Below are positions 44,601-58,400 of a DNA stretch of 64,000 bases, one piece after another; positions within the stretch are counted from its first letter, which is position 1; every line of letters begins with the position of its first letter. The notes beneath the pieces were generated by a model. The model was not told the DNA's origin, did not search any database, and was given only the letters and a program-made list of their open reading frames with translations. A program made the position numbers and the translations under genes. This DNA comes from Cinclus cinclus (Eukaryota > Chordata > Aves > Passeriformes > Cinclidae): the NCBI RefSeq assembly GCF_963662255.1, contig NW_026912171.1, positions 28,001-92,000 on the forward strand, written 5' to 3'.

Positions 44601-47354
44601 GGGGATGTTTCCCAGCCTGGGCTGGCTGCAGCTTCTCCCCAGCCTCTGCAGGAAGGCATTTGGCATCAGCTGACAGCCAGCACAAAGTGTCCCATGGGTT
44701 GGACATGCCCTGAGATCCCCTGAAATTTCCCAGACTTAGAGTAAATTAGGAGAGGCATCTCTTTTGAGAATGGAGTGCTCTGGTTAGCCTGAAGAGCCTT
44801 TGCCTTTTCCTGATCCTTATCATTGTCTTTCATAAGTATTGTCTCCTGAAGGTGCCACTGCCCCAGTGGGGAACGGTTCCATCTCATCCAGCTGTTCCTT
44901 TTCCTTCCTCCAGAAGTGGATGGAGAGACTATGCAGAAGGAAGCATTTCCCAGAGGAAGCAGTGGCTCATTTGCAGCCTCTGCTGCAGGAAGGGAGGCGA
45001 AGTCAGGCACAGTCACACAAGGTAATTGCTGTGCCTCTGTGCCAGAGCCCTGCTGAGCCTTGAGCTGCCATCTCTGATGCTTGGCAGTGAGGGCACAGCC
45101 CAGAGGAATTCTCCTGAGCAGGCTGAGGGCACTTGGGTCCTGAGCAGTCCCGCTGGGGTCACTCTGAGGGAGACACTTCCTGAGACCTGGGAGGGGCGGG
45201 AAGGGGTGCCCATGGTGGGGAAAGGGCAGAGGGGGAGAGCAGGGCTCTAGATTGTGGGGCTCCTCTGTCATCCCCAGGCAGCCTGAGCATCTCCTGCAGT
45301 GCTGGGAGCTGTTCTGTCCTTCCTTTCTTTGCAGATGAACCTGCTGGTGAAGGTCGTCTGGCTTCCCAACCCACGTTCAGGGATAAGTCTCTGGGAGATG
45401 GTGAGGGTAGGTCAAGGCCTTTCCTCGTAGGAGAGCTGCCAACTCAGAGCACAAATCTTGGACGGGGGGAATCGCTGCATGTGCCAGGACAGAGCCGTGC
45501 TCGTGTGTGCCCTCACCTGTGGCTCAGCCCTGGCAGGTCTTTGAAAATGAGGGCCCTGCCTCTGCCCCAAAAGCCCAGATGTTTTTTGAACCTTCTCCAT
45601 GATTTTGGCAAGCATTGCCTCCTGAAGGTGCCACTTCTCGATTGGGGAATGTTTCCATCTGATCCAGCTCACCCTTTTCTTTCTCAAGTGATGGACAAAA
45701 AATCCGTGCAGAAGGAGCCACTTCACGGAAGAAGCAGTGGCTCGGTGCCAGCCTGGACAGCAGGAGGGAAAACAATGCCAGGCACGGACACAGGCACAGG
45801 AGGTAATTGCTGTGCCATGCTCAGCCCTGGGCAAGGCTGGGTGGCAGCAGCTCTTCCCCCAGGGCCTGCCCTTGCATGGCCCAGCAGCAGCCAAAGCTGG
45901 AGGCCCCTCGGCTTCGAGGCCTCTGGGGCTCGATCCCAGCCCCTGGGAAATGGGAGTCATGCACCAAGGTCCCTCGCGCTGCAGCTGCTCACGGAGCCGC
46001 CCTGAGTGCCCAGAGGCCCCAGGCACAGGAGCAGCCTCGAGCGGGAGCCCTGCCACGAGCCCGGGGCCACGGCCAGCCCTGGCTCCTGACGGGAGAGGGG
46101 CTGCCCTGGGTCCTGACAGGGCCTGACTCTGTCCCCTCGGGCTGGGGGAGCTGTCATGGGGCACGGAGGGTCAGGGCTGGCAGTGGCTGCTCAGGGATGG
46201 CTTTGGCCCGGGTCCCTGGCAGGAGCGACTGCTCAAGGAGCTGCGCTGCCCCCGGGCTCTCCTCCTCCCGGCCTGCTGGGCTTTGCTGGGTGGCACAGCC
46301 TGTGACAAGGGGTGCCAAGGTGCCTGCAGGCCCCAGCACTGGGGGTGACAAAGAGTGTCCTGGCTGTATCCCGCGAGCTCCCAGCTCAGCAGTGGAGCGC
46401 AGCACAAAGTCAAAATCCCCATTGCTCCCACAGATGCAGCTGGCACCTCAACATATGTTCCCAATTCCCAGAAGGGCAGTAGAAAGCATTTATGTCAGGG
46501 AACACTCTGTTGGGTAGAGTTAATGATAGGCCTGCTCGTTGTGGAGCTTATCTTCATATTATGCTGCATCAGAATTTGGAATTGCTGGAAGAGTAAACGG
46601 TGAGTGTTTTGTAGCTCTCCCCCTCATACATCTTCATTTGATGGCTGCCTGTAGACAGGAAACGCTCCCAGTCAGGCTGCTGTGGAGTTGTGCATGGTCA
46701 GTGCTTGTCCACATAGCCCTGCTGAGGGTTCTGCTGCTGCCCAGTGCTTTAATTGGCTTCCTAATTCCTGGGCCTTGTCCTGGGGTGCCCGCTGGGGCTG
46801 CAGCCAGTGCTGGCTCCCACTGAAGCTGCGTGGCCAAGAGCAGCCCCAGGAGCAGCGGGCCGAGGCAAAGCGAGGTGGGGAGGAGAAAGAGCAGGGAGCA
46901 GATTGCCCTTGAAAGGCAGAGGCGCTCTGGGGCCCGCTCCTGGCCGGGGAGCCTGCCCAGAGCCATCCCCTGCTCGCCGGTTCCTTGAGGGACAGCTGTC
47001 CAGCTGGGCCAAGCTGTGCCAGCAGCTCCAGCCATGCTGGGGAGCTTTGCCAGCTCTGGGCCCTGCTGTGCAGGAGGGTCCCTGTGTGCCACCGGCAGCC
47101 GGGGCCTCAGCCGCTCCTCTCTCCACAGGAACGTTCCTGCAGATTCCTGGGACCAGCCAAAGCCATCAACCGGAGGCGCCTTTGCCCATCACTGGCCATC
47201 CCCAAGACAGTGTCCATTGTCCCAGCTAGGGTTACCTTTTGACATGGTTACTGTGCCACAATCACCCGGAACAGGACCCTCTGTCCCCAGAGGTGCTGGC
47301 CCTGGTGTCTGGCCAGGACTGAAGGTGGCCCCCTCCTGCCAGGGACAGCCTTGA
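41668..47354 (+). CDS. Gene 2 copy 2: predicted type I membrane protein, 12 exons, 429 aa
   Basis: Exons: A 41668-41764, B 42024-42095, C 42479-42544, D 42912-43013, E 43448-43546, F 44038-44109, D' 44361-44462, E' 44914-45021, C' 45335-45400, E'' 45689-45802, G 46434-46599, H 47129-47354. All internal junctions are phase 1 and the sum is 1290 nt. It has the same exon set as gene 2 (single F) but the short tail: TGA at 47352-47354 where gene 2 has TTA. B has a Val-to-Ala change (GAA GCG) and keeps the GC donor. Exon G again encodes the helix and basic stop-transfer WKSKR, with Cys for Ser (WNCWKSKR). The longer pyrimidine tract before H is present here and absent in gene 2. Function unknown. 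Confidence 0.68.
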
Positions 47355-47639
47355 TTCCAGCAGAGCCTTTGGGCTTCAGCTCTGGTGTCTGGGTGGTACC
47401 ACCAGTCCTGGCAGAGCTCCTTGTCTGGGCACAGCCAGGACTGGGCAGGCAGCAGATGAGCATGGGGCAACAGTTTTGCTTCATTTTTCATTTTTAGAAA
47501 TTAGAGAATCTTAGAAATATTGGGAAGGGTGTCTTTTTGTATAATGAAATCCCCAAATGTTTCTTCCCTTTTCCCACAACAGTATTCTTGAAAGTACTTG
47601 TAGAATTCTGAAAAGCTTAGAACATTCTTACAGTCGCAG

Positions 47640-47652
47640 AATAAAAAATAAA
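47640..47652 (+). promoter_or_regulatory. Poly(A) signals of gene 2 copy 2
   Basis: AATAAA at 47640-47645 and again at 47647-47652, equivalent to 15063-15075. Confidence 0.6.
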
Positions 47653-48118
47653 CTTGTACTCGACTGGTACTCTTTACTCTAGGATGAACTAAGACACCCC
47701 AAGACACCAAGCCTAATGCAGAGGATCTTTTCCCACAGGAGATTTGTACCTTGTCACAATCATATTACTTAAAGCCTTTTCCCAGCTCTATTCTGGTATT
47801 TCTGATACGCTCACCTCTCAGTATGCAGAGGCAAACTTTGAAGGGAAACAGTGGGAATCCCTTGAAGTCACTCTCTTTGCTTCTGAAAGAACTCCCTCAG
47901 TTCTAGAGCAGGGGGTTCTCTCTGCTTCCTGCCGCCCCTGGGCTCTCCTCCTCCCAGCCTTCTGAGCTGTGTTGGGTGGCACAGCCTGTGCCAAGGGGTG
48001 GCAAAGTGCCCCGGGCCCCAGATCTGGGGGGAACAGAGAACATCCTGGCCATATCCAGCGAGGTGCCAGCTCAGCAGCGGAGCACAGCACAGGCTCCTGC
48101 TCCGCTTTGCTCTCACAG

Positions 48119-48231
48119 ATGTAGCCGGCACCTCGACAGGTTATCCCGATTCCCAGAAGGGCAGTGGAAAGGGTTTCTGTCAGGGAACACACTGCTGGCT
48201 ACAGTTAATGGCAGGCCTGGCTACCTCATAG
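48119..48231 (+). pseudogene. Exon G' (copy 3)
   Basis: Transmembrane-less exon after gene 2 copy 2, with intact acceptor, phase-1 entry and terminal TAG at 48229-48231. Confidence 0.45.
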
Positions 48232-48240
48232 CACGCAGGT

Positions 48241-48687
48241 GATGGGGACCTCTGTAAGGCTGGCAGATGACTGGGGTCCGTCATGAGGCACATGGGGCTG
48301 GGGGAGGTGGGGTGGGGGGGTTGAGTTTTCCAGTAAGACATGCGGGATTTGGGCTCGTTGTCAGTGGTGCATGTGGGTGGGGTTCCTCATGAGGTTCTCA
48401 GGGGATTTCTGGTCCCTTCCATGGTGTACACATGACTGGAGACCTCTGTACGGCTGGCAGGGGGATTGAGCTCTTTATGATTTACGTGGCGGTTTAGTGG
48501 CTGCTGTCAAGGCCTGCAGAGGAGCTGAGTCCTTCCTAAGGTGGGCAGGGGCTGGATTCTTTTGTGAGGCACACAGGAATATTTTCGGCTCTCTGCTAAG
48601 ATGTGCTGGGATCCCTCTTGAGGCACAAAGGAGTATTTATGGTCTCCGCTAAGGTGTGCAGGCATGTCTTATGAGGGGTGCGCCAGG
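48241..48687 (+). repeat. Degenerate minisatellite (copy 3)
   Basis: Counterpart of 15664-16110 with the same unit number. Confidence 0.6.
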
Positions 48688-50143
48688 GATAAATTAGACG
48701 TGTTTTGTTCGGCTTCTCAGCACACCAAAGGCACACTCCCACTCTCTCCCTCGAGCTTACGCAAACTCAGAGGGAAGCTTTCAGCAAAGCCTTGGGCCCG
48801 GCCTGCGGGCCTAGTGGGTGGGCAGAGCCCATCCCTTGTGGGCCAGGCGGAGGTTCCAGAGCCGCCAGGCCCTCGTCGGCTCGGGTCCGGCAGCTGGGTC
48901 AGGGCCCCGGTGGGGAAGGGCCATGGGTCCAGCTGCGATGGGGCTGATGAGCAGCACCAGAGGCACAAACATAACAAGGGCCTTGCTACGCCCTGGCCCT
49001 GTGCTGCAGCCAAAGACAAATTTACAGCCACGGCCATTCCAGGGGCACAGGGCGCACCCGGGGTTACAATGGAGGCGGTGGCTTCTCACACTGAAAACTT
49101 CCATGCAGTGCCCAGGTGCCTCAAGCAGAAGGGGAATCGAGTGCACCATGAAAACATTTCTGATCTGTGCTCTCATCCAGACTGGGCTCAAGATATGAGT
49201 TGACTACAAGTCCTGTCCAGTCACAGTGTGAAGATCACGATGCACGCTGGAGACAACTTCTCAATGTCCCTTTCTTGACAGAGTAATCCCTGATTATTAA
49301 TCCTGCCCAGGAGCAGCCCCAGGAGCAGCGGGCCGAGGCAAAGCGAGGTGGGGAGGAGAAAGAGCAGGGAGCGGATTGCCCTTGAAAGGCAGAGGCGCTC
49401 TGGGGCCCGCTCCTGGCCGGGGAGCCTGCCCAGAGCCATCCCCTGCTCGCCGGTTCCTTGAGGGGCAGCTGTCCAGCTGGGCCAAGCTGTGCCAGCAGCT
49501 CCAGCCGTGCTGGGGAGCCTTGCCAGCTCTGGGCCCTGCTGTGCAGGAGGGTCCCTGTGTGCCACCGGCAGCCGGGGCCTCAGCCGCTCCTTTCTCCGCA
49601 GGAGCCCTTGTCCTCCTTCACAAGACCAGTCAAAGTCTTCACTCTGGATGAAGTGGATCTGTTTTCTTGCGTCTCCATGCACCTGCCCTTTTTCCATGCT
49701 GCAGCTGCATTACCAGATAATTACTGTGCACATGCTGCCACCACCACAAACAACAGGACCCTCTGTCCCCAAACTGACTGGTCCAGCTCTCCAGCCAAGG
49801 CAGAAGCAGGGGCCCTCCAGCCAAGGGAGTGCCTGAGTCCATCAACACCTTTGAGCTTGAGCTCTGATGTCTGGGTTGTACCACTAGCACTGGATGAGTT
49901 TTTTGTCTGGCACAGCCAGGGCTAGGCAGGCAGCAGTTGGGCTCGGGGGCTCCTGAAAAAAATCAACCCCTTTTTCTTCACTTTTAGAAATTTCCAGTCT
50001 TTAGAAATTTTTAGAAATATGTTTAGAGAAGGATATCCCCAAATATTTCATTCTTTTCCCCCAGTAGCTTAGGATTTTTCAAAGTAGCTTTGAAATTCTG
50101 AAAAGCTTTGACCATTTTTACACTTCCAGTATAAAAAAATAAA
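48688..50143 (+). pseudogene. Partial gene module with tail exon H' (copy 2)
   Basis: Counterpart of 16111-17566: GC-rich segment, decayed exon B (about 49097-49287), H' at 49601-49836 ending in TGA, and poly(A) signal at 50138-50143. No signal-peptide or transmembrane exon is present. Confidence 0.5.
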
Positions 50144-51190
50144 GTTGTACTAAATTGGTGCTCTTTGCTCTGGAAAGAAGTTACAAACCCCAAGACAACC
50201 ATTCTACTGCAGAGGTTCTTTTCCCACAGGAGATTTGTACCTTGTCACAACCAAATTTTTCTCTTCCTAGATATACCCATGGATTTCTGAGAAGCTTACC
50301 TCTCAGTCTTTAGAGGCAAACTTTGAAGGCAAGCACTGGGAATCCCTTGAAGTCACTCTGCTTCTGAAAAAACTCCCTCCGTTCTAGAGCAGGGAGTTCT
50401 CTCAGCTTCCTGCTGCCCACGGGCTCTCCTCCTCCCAGCCTCCTGGGCTGTGTTGGGTGACACAGCCTGTGCCAAGGGATGGCAAAGTGCCCCAGATCCC
50501 AGCTCTGGGGAAAACAGAGAACATCCTGGCCATATCCAGTCAGCTGCCAGCTCAGCAGTGGAGCACAGCACAGACTCACGCTCCACCTTGATTCCAGAGA
50601 AGTGCACAGCGAGATCGGAACACGTGTTCTGAATTCACTTTGATGAATTCCCTGACCGCAGGATGGACACAATCTGTGCATGAAGGGTACAGCATTGACA
50701 CTGTTCACTGTGCCACTGTACCACGGCCTATCTGCACAGTCACATCTCTGTGCCCTCAGAAGTTCTTCTGAACACCTCAGGGACACCTGTACCTGCCATT
50801 CTGCATCTCCTTGCCCATGCCTGATGTCCCTGTCCCAGCTGCATTGCTAGCTTGGTGCTGGGCACATGCTGCCAGCAGGCAAAACAAAACCCTCTCCCCG
50901 TGAAGGATCTGGCCCTGGTCTCTGGCCCAGACTGAAGGTGGGTCCCTCCTGCCAGATAAGAGCTTGGCCCAGGCCTTCCATTCCAATAAAGAGACGGAGC
51001 TGCCACCCCAGTGTCTGGTTGGTAGCACCAGCAGTGCCCAAACATCACCAGCACTGGCTGAGCTCCATGTCCAGGAGCAGCCATGGATGCCCACAGTGCG
51101 GGCAGGCAGGAGCCAGGCAGGGGCTGCTGTGACCAGCAGCGAGGCCCCGAGGGGCTGGGGGAGCCCGTGCTGAGCATCCCCGGGCTCAGG
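50144..51190 (+). other. Spacer with pre-G intron copy and tail remnant
   Basis: Equivalent to 17567-18613. The tail remnant is at about 50831-51131 and the E-box palindrome GAACACGTGTTC at 50618-50629. No gene is supported. Confidence 0.5.
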
Positions 51191-51992
51191 GCAGGACCTG
51201 GACAAACTGGAGGGCTGGACCAACAACCACCCAGTGAAGTTCAACAAGGGAAAGTGCCAGATGGTGCACCTGGGATGGGGCAACCATGCATGTACGGGCA
51301 GGCTGGGGAACGAGATGCTGGAGAGCAGGACTGTGCAAGGGGACCTGGGAATCATTCTGGGTGGAAAGTTGGATATAGTCAGCACTGCCCTGGCAGCCAG
51401 GGAGCACATCCCTGTGCTGAGGGGCACCAGGCCCAGCATGGCCAGTCAGGCCAGGGAGGGATTGTCACACTCTGCTCTGCTCTGCTCTGCTCTGGGCTGG
51501 CCTCACCTCAAATATTGTCTCAAGTTTTGGTCACTGCACTCTAACAAAGAGTGTTCAAAGGAGGGCAGTGAAGATGGTGAAGGGCCTAAGGGGAAGCTGT
51601 GTGAAGAGCAGCAGAGGACTCTTTGTCTCTTCTGCTGGAGGGGACTCTGATGGGAGACCTCATTGGCGTCTCCAAATTCCTCAAGATGGGAAGAGGAGAG
51701 GCAGGAACTCATCTCTTTCTCTTGTCCCCAGTGATAGGGAATGGCCTGAAGTTGTGTCAGGGGAGATTTAGGTTGATGCTAGAAAAAGGTTTTTATCCAA
51801 GAGGACAGCTGGGCACTGAAGGAGGCATCCCTAGACATCACCATGTTTGAGAGAGCTCAAGATGCATTTGGACAATGCTCTCAAGCACATGGCATGACTC
51901 TTGAGGATGCTGTGGTGTACGGCCAGGAGCTGGACTCCATGGTCACTGTGGGTCCATTTGTACTCAACATGTTCTGTGATTCAGTGATTCTG
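51191..51992 (+). mobile_element. CR1 LINE 3' fragment (copy 4)
   Basis: Counterpart of 18614-19415 with the same truncation and terminus. Confidence 0.85.
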
Positions 51993-52456
51993 TTTGTTAC
52001 AGCAGACTATCTGAGCATGGACCTCTTCAAGAAAGATATCCTGGAAAAGAGGGGAGCTATCAAGAGCATCTCCAGGGACACAGCCTGATCAGCAATGTCA
52101 GCAGGCAAATCAAAGCTTTAGCTAAGCAATGGACCTTTGATCAAGAAAAACATTTACAGTCAGGGCAGCCAATTCAATACATGGGAGTGCACTCTGGGGG
52201 GATTGCTGAGGCCATGAGCTCACAGCAGGCTCTGGGGTCACAGAAGGCTGAGGTCACAGCAGGCTCTGAGGTCACAGAGGTGCCAGAGCCCCGTGGTTGC
52301 ACAGCACCACAGCCACCCACCAGTCAGTCCATGACCACAACTGTTGCGGCAGCAGCAGCAGCAGCGGTGGTGGCAGCAGTGGTGCTGATTTTGGTACATT
52401 GTTGTCAGGAGAGCGGTGGCAGCAAGAGCTGCGGGACTGGCAGAGGGCAAGGCACA
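51993..52456 (+). promoter_or_regulatory. 5' region / candidate promoter of gene 3 copy 2
   Basis: Equivalent of 19416-19879 and near-identical, including TCCATGACC where gene 2 reads TCCGTGACC. Confidence 0.35.
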
Positions 52457-55400
52457 ATGGCCCTTGCTCTGCGCCTCTTCCTCCTGTTCCTCCTGGGAGT
52501 GGCCCTGCCTGCCAGGGCTGCCCAGGCAGCTCCACGACGAGCACAGGGAGCAGGTGAGCCGGGGACCTGACTCCCCTTTCCTGGGACAGCTGCTCCAGCC
52601 ACCCTAGCTGGGATGTTGTAGAGGATGAATAGAATGTGCAGAGTGATCAGAAGCCTGTCCGTAGCTCCCCAGGCCACTCTGCAGCTTTGGCCATGTCCAT
52701 TCACATCTGGCCCCCACAGCCTTACCCGACCCCCTTGCAGTGTCCAGTTCCCTAAGGCATAAGGGGATCCCAGCACAGCATGGAAATGAGTCTGATCTCT
52801 GCTCCCTTCTAGGCTGTGATCACAACATGGAATACATGGAAGTGTTGGTGAATGTACCTTTGAATATCTTGGGGAATGCTGGAGGCAAGTTTTGAATTTC
52901 TCTCTTTACTGGCAGAATACTCCGTCAAGCTGGCAAAAGTTCAGTCATGAAGTTTTTGTTGAGGTCAAGTCAGGGCTGATGGATTCTGGAATCCTTGCCC
53001 TGCTACCTTCAAGAGCTCTGGTGATCCCACAGGATCGATGTCAGTAGAAGGAAGGAGCATTTAACTGTCAATCCTCTTCCCATGTGCAATGCCAGGGTCT
53101 CCTTTGGTGTGCTCTGTGCAGCCACAGAGAAGAGAAGAGCTTAGAGGGAATGGAAGGGCCCAGGGCTGTGCCCTGGGCTGTGCATTGTGCGGCAGCTCTG
53201 TCAGCCCCAGGCAGCCTGAGCATCTCCTGCAGTGATGGGAGCTGTTCTGTCCTGCCTTTCTTTGCAGATGAACCTGTTGGTGAAGGTGATCTGGCTTCCC
53301 AACCCACGTTCAGGGATGTGTCTCTGGGACATGGTGAGGGTAGGTCAAGGCCTTTCCCCACGGGGGAGCTGCCAGCTCAGAGCCCAAGGCTCAGGCAGGG
53401 GGGCATCGCTGCAGGTGCCAGGACAGAGCCGTGCTCGTGTGTGCCCTGGCCCTGTGCAATCCCCTCACTGCTCCTGGGGCTCAGTGCTGCCTGTGCACAG
53501 CAGCAGAGATGACAGAAGCTTCTGTGCCTGTTGAGTTACAGGTGTGTCTGCCGGGAGGATTTCTCCAAATTCCATTCTGCTTACTGCACACAAGCCCAGC
53601 TCCCATCGTAGGGGTGAGTAGTGTGTCCCTGATGACCCCTCAGGATGAGCACTGCATTTGTGGCATCCATTCCAGGGAAATTGAACTTCTTTCTGCTAAG
53701 GCCCTCTGACAGGAACAATCAGAGACACAGCAGCCAAGAAATCCCTCGAACCATCTGAAGCTATGTGGCAAATGCTGAAGGAGATGCTGCAGAGAGAACA
53801 AGGTGGGTGCATTGTCCTCAGCCTTCCCCTGACACTCCCCAGCCAGGGCCTTTCTCTGCACATCTGGGCACGCCGTGCCCGGCACAGCAGGAAGGGATCC
53901 ATGGCAGCCTCGCTGCCCCAGTGCTGCTGCTGTCACAGCCTGAGGGGATGTTTCCCAGCCTCTGGAGGAAGGCATTTAGCATCAGCTCACAGGGAGCCCA
54001 AAGTGTCCCAATGGCCATGCACCCCCTGAGATCCTTGCAATTCTTTGGCCTTGAGGTAGTTCAGGTGAAGCGGCTGTTTAGAGAAAGGACCAGGCTGGCA
54101 CAGTCCCTAAATGCTGGGTGTTTTCTGTTCCTTATCCATGACTTTCAAACGTGTTGTCTCCTGTATTTGCCTCTTCCCCAGTGGGTAAGAATCCCATCTC
54201 AACCAGCTGTCCCTTTCCTTTCTTCAAAAATTGAAGGAAAAACCGTTCAGAAGGAAGCACTTCCCCAAGGAAGCAGTGGTTCTGTGCAAAGTTCTGCTGC
54301 AGGAAGGGAGGTGATGCCAGGCACAGTCACACAAGGTAACTGCTGTGCCTCTAGGCCTGAGCCCTGCTGAGCCCTGGGCTGCCATCTCTGATGCTTGGCA
54401 GTGAGGGCACAGCCCGGAAACAACGGGCACAGCCCTGAGGAATTCTCCTGAGCAGGCTGAGGGCACTCAGGTCCTGAGCAGTCCTGCTGGGGACCCTCTA
54501 GGGGAGACACTGCCTGAGGCCTGGGAGGGGCTGGCACTTGAAGACTGATTCTGTGCCAGGCTATGTTGCAGGAAGGCAGGGAAGTGTCCCATGAAGCCCT
54601 CAGTTGTCCAGCTGCCCCTCCAGAGATCTTGCACACTGCATGGGAAGAGTGGTCAGAACGACCAGAGCCAGCCCAGAGCTCTCCAGGCCCTTCTGCAGCT
54701 TTGGCCATGTCCATTCACATCTGGCCCCCACAGCCTTCCCTGAGCCTCTTGCAGTGCCCAGTTCCCTAAGGCAGAAGGGGAGCCCAGCACACCATGGAAA
54801 TGGTACTGGTCTCTGTTCCCTTCTAGGTGAAGTTCCTGCAAAGGTTTCTCCATTAGTCTGGCGGTATGAAGTTTTGAAGCCCTCTGGACCTCCTGCAGGT
54901 ATATTCTCACTGTCCCATCAAGGAATAATCATTGACAACCTGGCAGGGAGCTGATGACAGAAGCTTCTGTGGCTGGTGATTTACAGGTGTGTCTGCAGGG
55001 AGGATTTCTCCAACTCCGGGTCTGGATGCTGCACCCAAGCCCAGCTCCCATCGCAGGGGTGAGTAGTGTGTCCCTGCTGACCCCACAGGTTGGGAATTGC
55101 TTTTGTGGGATCCATGGATCTTGTGCCCTGCTGAGCCTTGAGCTGCCATCTCTGATGCTTGGCAGTGAGGGCACAGCCTGGGCAAGACAGGCACAGCCCA
55201 GAGGAATTCTCCTGAGCAGGCTCAGGGCACTCGGGTACTGAGCATTCCTGCTGGGGATCCTCTGGGGTAGACACTGCCTGAGACCTGGGAGGGGCTGCAA
55301 GGGGTGCCCATGGTGGGGAAAGGGCTGAGGGGGAGAGCAGGGCTCCAGTGTGCCCTGAGAGGGCCTGCCTCTCTACCCTTGGGCTGGCGGAGCTGGGCCA

Positions 55401-58400
55401 GCCAAAGGAGGGAGGGAGGTTGGGAGGGATGGCTGTGGCAGGGCCTTCTGCAGTTTTCCGCTGGGATTTAAGCAGGATTTCCTCTGTGGGCCAGAGAGAG
55501 CCCCAGTGGTCCTGGGCTGTTTCCCCACCTCTCCAGGGATGTTACAAAGGGCATGCAAAGACAGTGGAGAGTGACCAGAAGACACCCCAGACCTCCCCAG
55601 GCCCCTCTGCAGCTTTGGCCATGTCCATTCACATCTGGCCCCCACAGCCTTACCCGAGCCCCTTGCAGTGCCCAGTTCCCTAAGACAGAAGGGGATCCCA
55701 GCACACCATGGAAATGTTTCTGATCTGCTCTCCCTTCCAGGTGAGGTTCCTGGCAATGATTCTCCATTAGCTTGGCTGAAAAAAGTTTTGAAGCCCTTGG
55801 AGCCTCCTGCAGGTATATTCTCACTGTCCCACCAAGCAATAATCATTGACAACCTGGCAGGGAGCTGATGACAGAAGCTTCTGTGGCTGGTGATTTACAG
55901 GTGTGTCTGCAGGGAACACTTTTCAAGGGCCTTTGCTGGTTGCTGCACCCAAGCCCAGCTCCCATCGCAGGGGTGAGTAGTGTGTCCCTGCTGACCCCAC
56001 AGGCTGAGCTCACTGTGCTTTCGTGGGATCCATTCATCTGAAATGGAACTACTTCCTATTAAGGTCCTCCAAGAGGAAAGACCAAAGACACGGCGGACAA
56101 GAAATCCCTGGAACCATCTGAAACAATGCAGCAAATGCTGAAGGAGACACTGCAGGGAGGACAAGGTGAGTGCATTTCCGTCAGCCTCCTCCTGACACTC
56201 GGCAGCCGGGGCCTTTCTCTGCACATCTGGGCACGCCGTGCCCGGCACAGCGGGAAGGGATCCATGGCAGCCTCGCTGCCCCACTGCTGCTGTCACACCC
56301 TGAGGGGATGTTTCCCAGCCTGGGCTGGCTGCAGCTTCTCCCCAGCCTCTGCAGGAAGGCATTTGGCATCAGCTGACAGCCAGCACAAAGTGTCCCATGG
56401 GTTGGACATGCCCTGAGATCCCCTGAAATTTCCCAGACTTAGAGTAAATTAGGAGAGGCATCTCTTTTGAGAATGGAGTGCTCTGGTTAGCCTGAAGAGC
56501 CTTTGCCTTTTCCTGATCCTTATCATTGCCTTTCATAAGTATTGTCTCCTGAAGGTGCCACTGCCCCAGTGGGGAACGGTTCCATCTCATCCAGCTGTTC
56601 CTTTTCCTTCCTCCAGAAGTGGATGGAGAGACTATGCAGAAGGAAGCATTTCCCAGAGGAAGCAGTGGCTCATTTGCAGCCTCTGCTGCAGGAAGGGAGG
56701 CGAAGTCAGGCACAGTCACACAAGGTAATTGCTGTACCTCTGTGCCAGAGCCCTACTGAGCCTTGAGCTGCCATCTCTGATGCTTGGCAGTGAGGGCACA
56801 GCCCAGAGGAATTCTCCTGAGCAGGCTGAGGGCACTTGGGTCCTGAGCAGTCCTGCTGGGGTCCCTCTGGGGGAGACACTGCCTGAGACCTGGGAGGGGC
56901 GGGAAGGGGTGCCCATGGTGGGGAAAGGGCAGAGGGGGAGAGCAGGGCTCTAGATTGTGGGGCTCCTCTGTCATCCCCAGGCAGCCTGAGCATCTCCTGC
57001 AGTGCTGGGAGCTGTTCTGTCCTTCCTTTCTTTGCAGATGAACCTGCTGGTGAAGGTCGTCTGGCTTCCCAACCCACGTTCAGGGATAAGTCTCTGGGAG
57101 ATGGTGAGGGTAGGTCAAGGCCTTTCCTCGTAGGAGAGCTGCCAACTCAGAGCACAAATCTTGGACGGGGGGGAATCGCTGCATGTGCCAGGACAGAGCC
57201 ATGCTCGTGTGTGCCCTGGCCCTGTGCAATCCCCTCACAGCTCCTGTGGCTCAGCCCTGGCAGGTCTTTGAAAATGAGGGCCCTGCCTCTGCCCCAAAAG
57301 CCCAGATGTTTTTTGAACCTTCTCCATGATTTTGGCAAGCATTGCCTCCTGAAGGTGCCACTTCTCGATTGGGGAATGTTTCCATCTGATCCAGCTCATC
57401 CTTTTCTTTCTCAAGTGATGGACAAAAAATCCGTGCAGAAGGAGCCACTTCACGGAAGAAGCAGTGGCTCGGTTCCAGCCTGGACAGCAGGAGGGAAAAC
57501 AATGCCAGGCACGGACACAGGCACAGGAGGTAATTGCTGTGCCAGGCTCAGCCCTGGGCACGGCTGGGTGGCAGCAGCTCTTCCCCCAGGGCCTGCCCTT
57601 GCATGGCCCAACAGCAGCCAAAGCTGGAGGCCCCTCAGCTTCGAGGCCTCTGGGGCTCGATCCCAGCCCCTGGGAAATGGGAGTCATGCACCAAGGTCCC
57701 TCCCGCTGCAGCTGCTCACGGAGCCGCCCTGAGTGCCCAGAGGCCCCAGGCACAGGAGCAGCCTCGAGCGGGAGCCCTGCCACGAGCCCGGGGCCACGGC
57801 CAGCCCTGGCTCCTGACGGGAGAGGGGCTGCCCTGGGTCCTGACAGGGCCTGACTCTGTCCCCTCGGGCTGGGGGAGCTGTCACGGGGCACGGAGGGTCG
57901 GGGCTGGCAGTGGCTGCTCAGGGGTGGCTTTGGCCCGGGTCCCTGGCAGGAGCGACTGCTCAAGGAGCTGCGCTGCCCCCGGGCTCTCCTCCTCCCGGCC
58001 TGCTGGGCTTTGCTGGGTGGCACAGCCTGTGACAAGGGGTGCCAAGGTGCCTGCAGGCCCCAGCACTGGGGGTGACAAAGAGTGTCCTGGCTGTATCCTG
58101 CGAGCTCCCAGCTCAGCAGTGGAGCGCAGCACAAAGTCAAAATCCCCATTGCTCCCACAGATGCAGCTGGCACCTCAACATATGTTCCCAATTCCCAGAA
58201 GGGCAGTAGAAAGCATTTATGTCAGGGAACACTCTGTTGGGTAGAGTTAATGATAGGCCTGCTCGTTGTGGAGCTTATCTTCATATTATGCTGCATCAGA
58301 ATTTGGAATTGCTGGAAGAGTAAACGGTGCGTGTTTTGTTGCTCTCCCCCTCATACATCTTCATTTGATGACTGCCTGTAGACAGGAAACGCTCCCAGTC

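Larger units (their letters stand above)
40402..51190 (+). repeat. Inner tandem repeat 3 (10.8 kb)
   Basis: Counterpart of 7830-18613 in macro-copy 2; contains gene 2 copy 2. It is 5 bp longer because of a CTCCT-type insertion in the polypyrimidine tract before tail exon H. Confidence 0.85.
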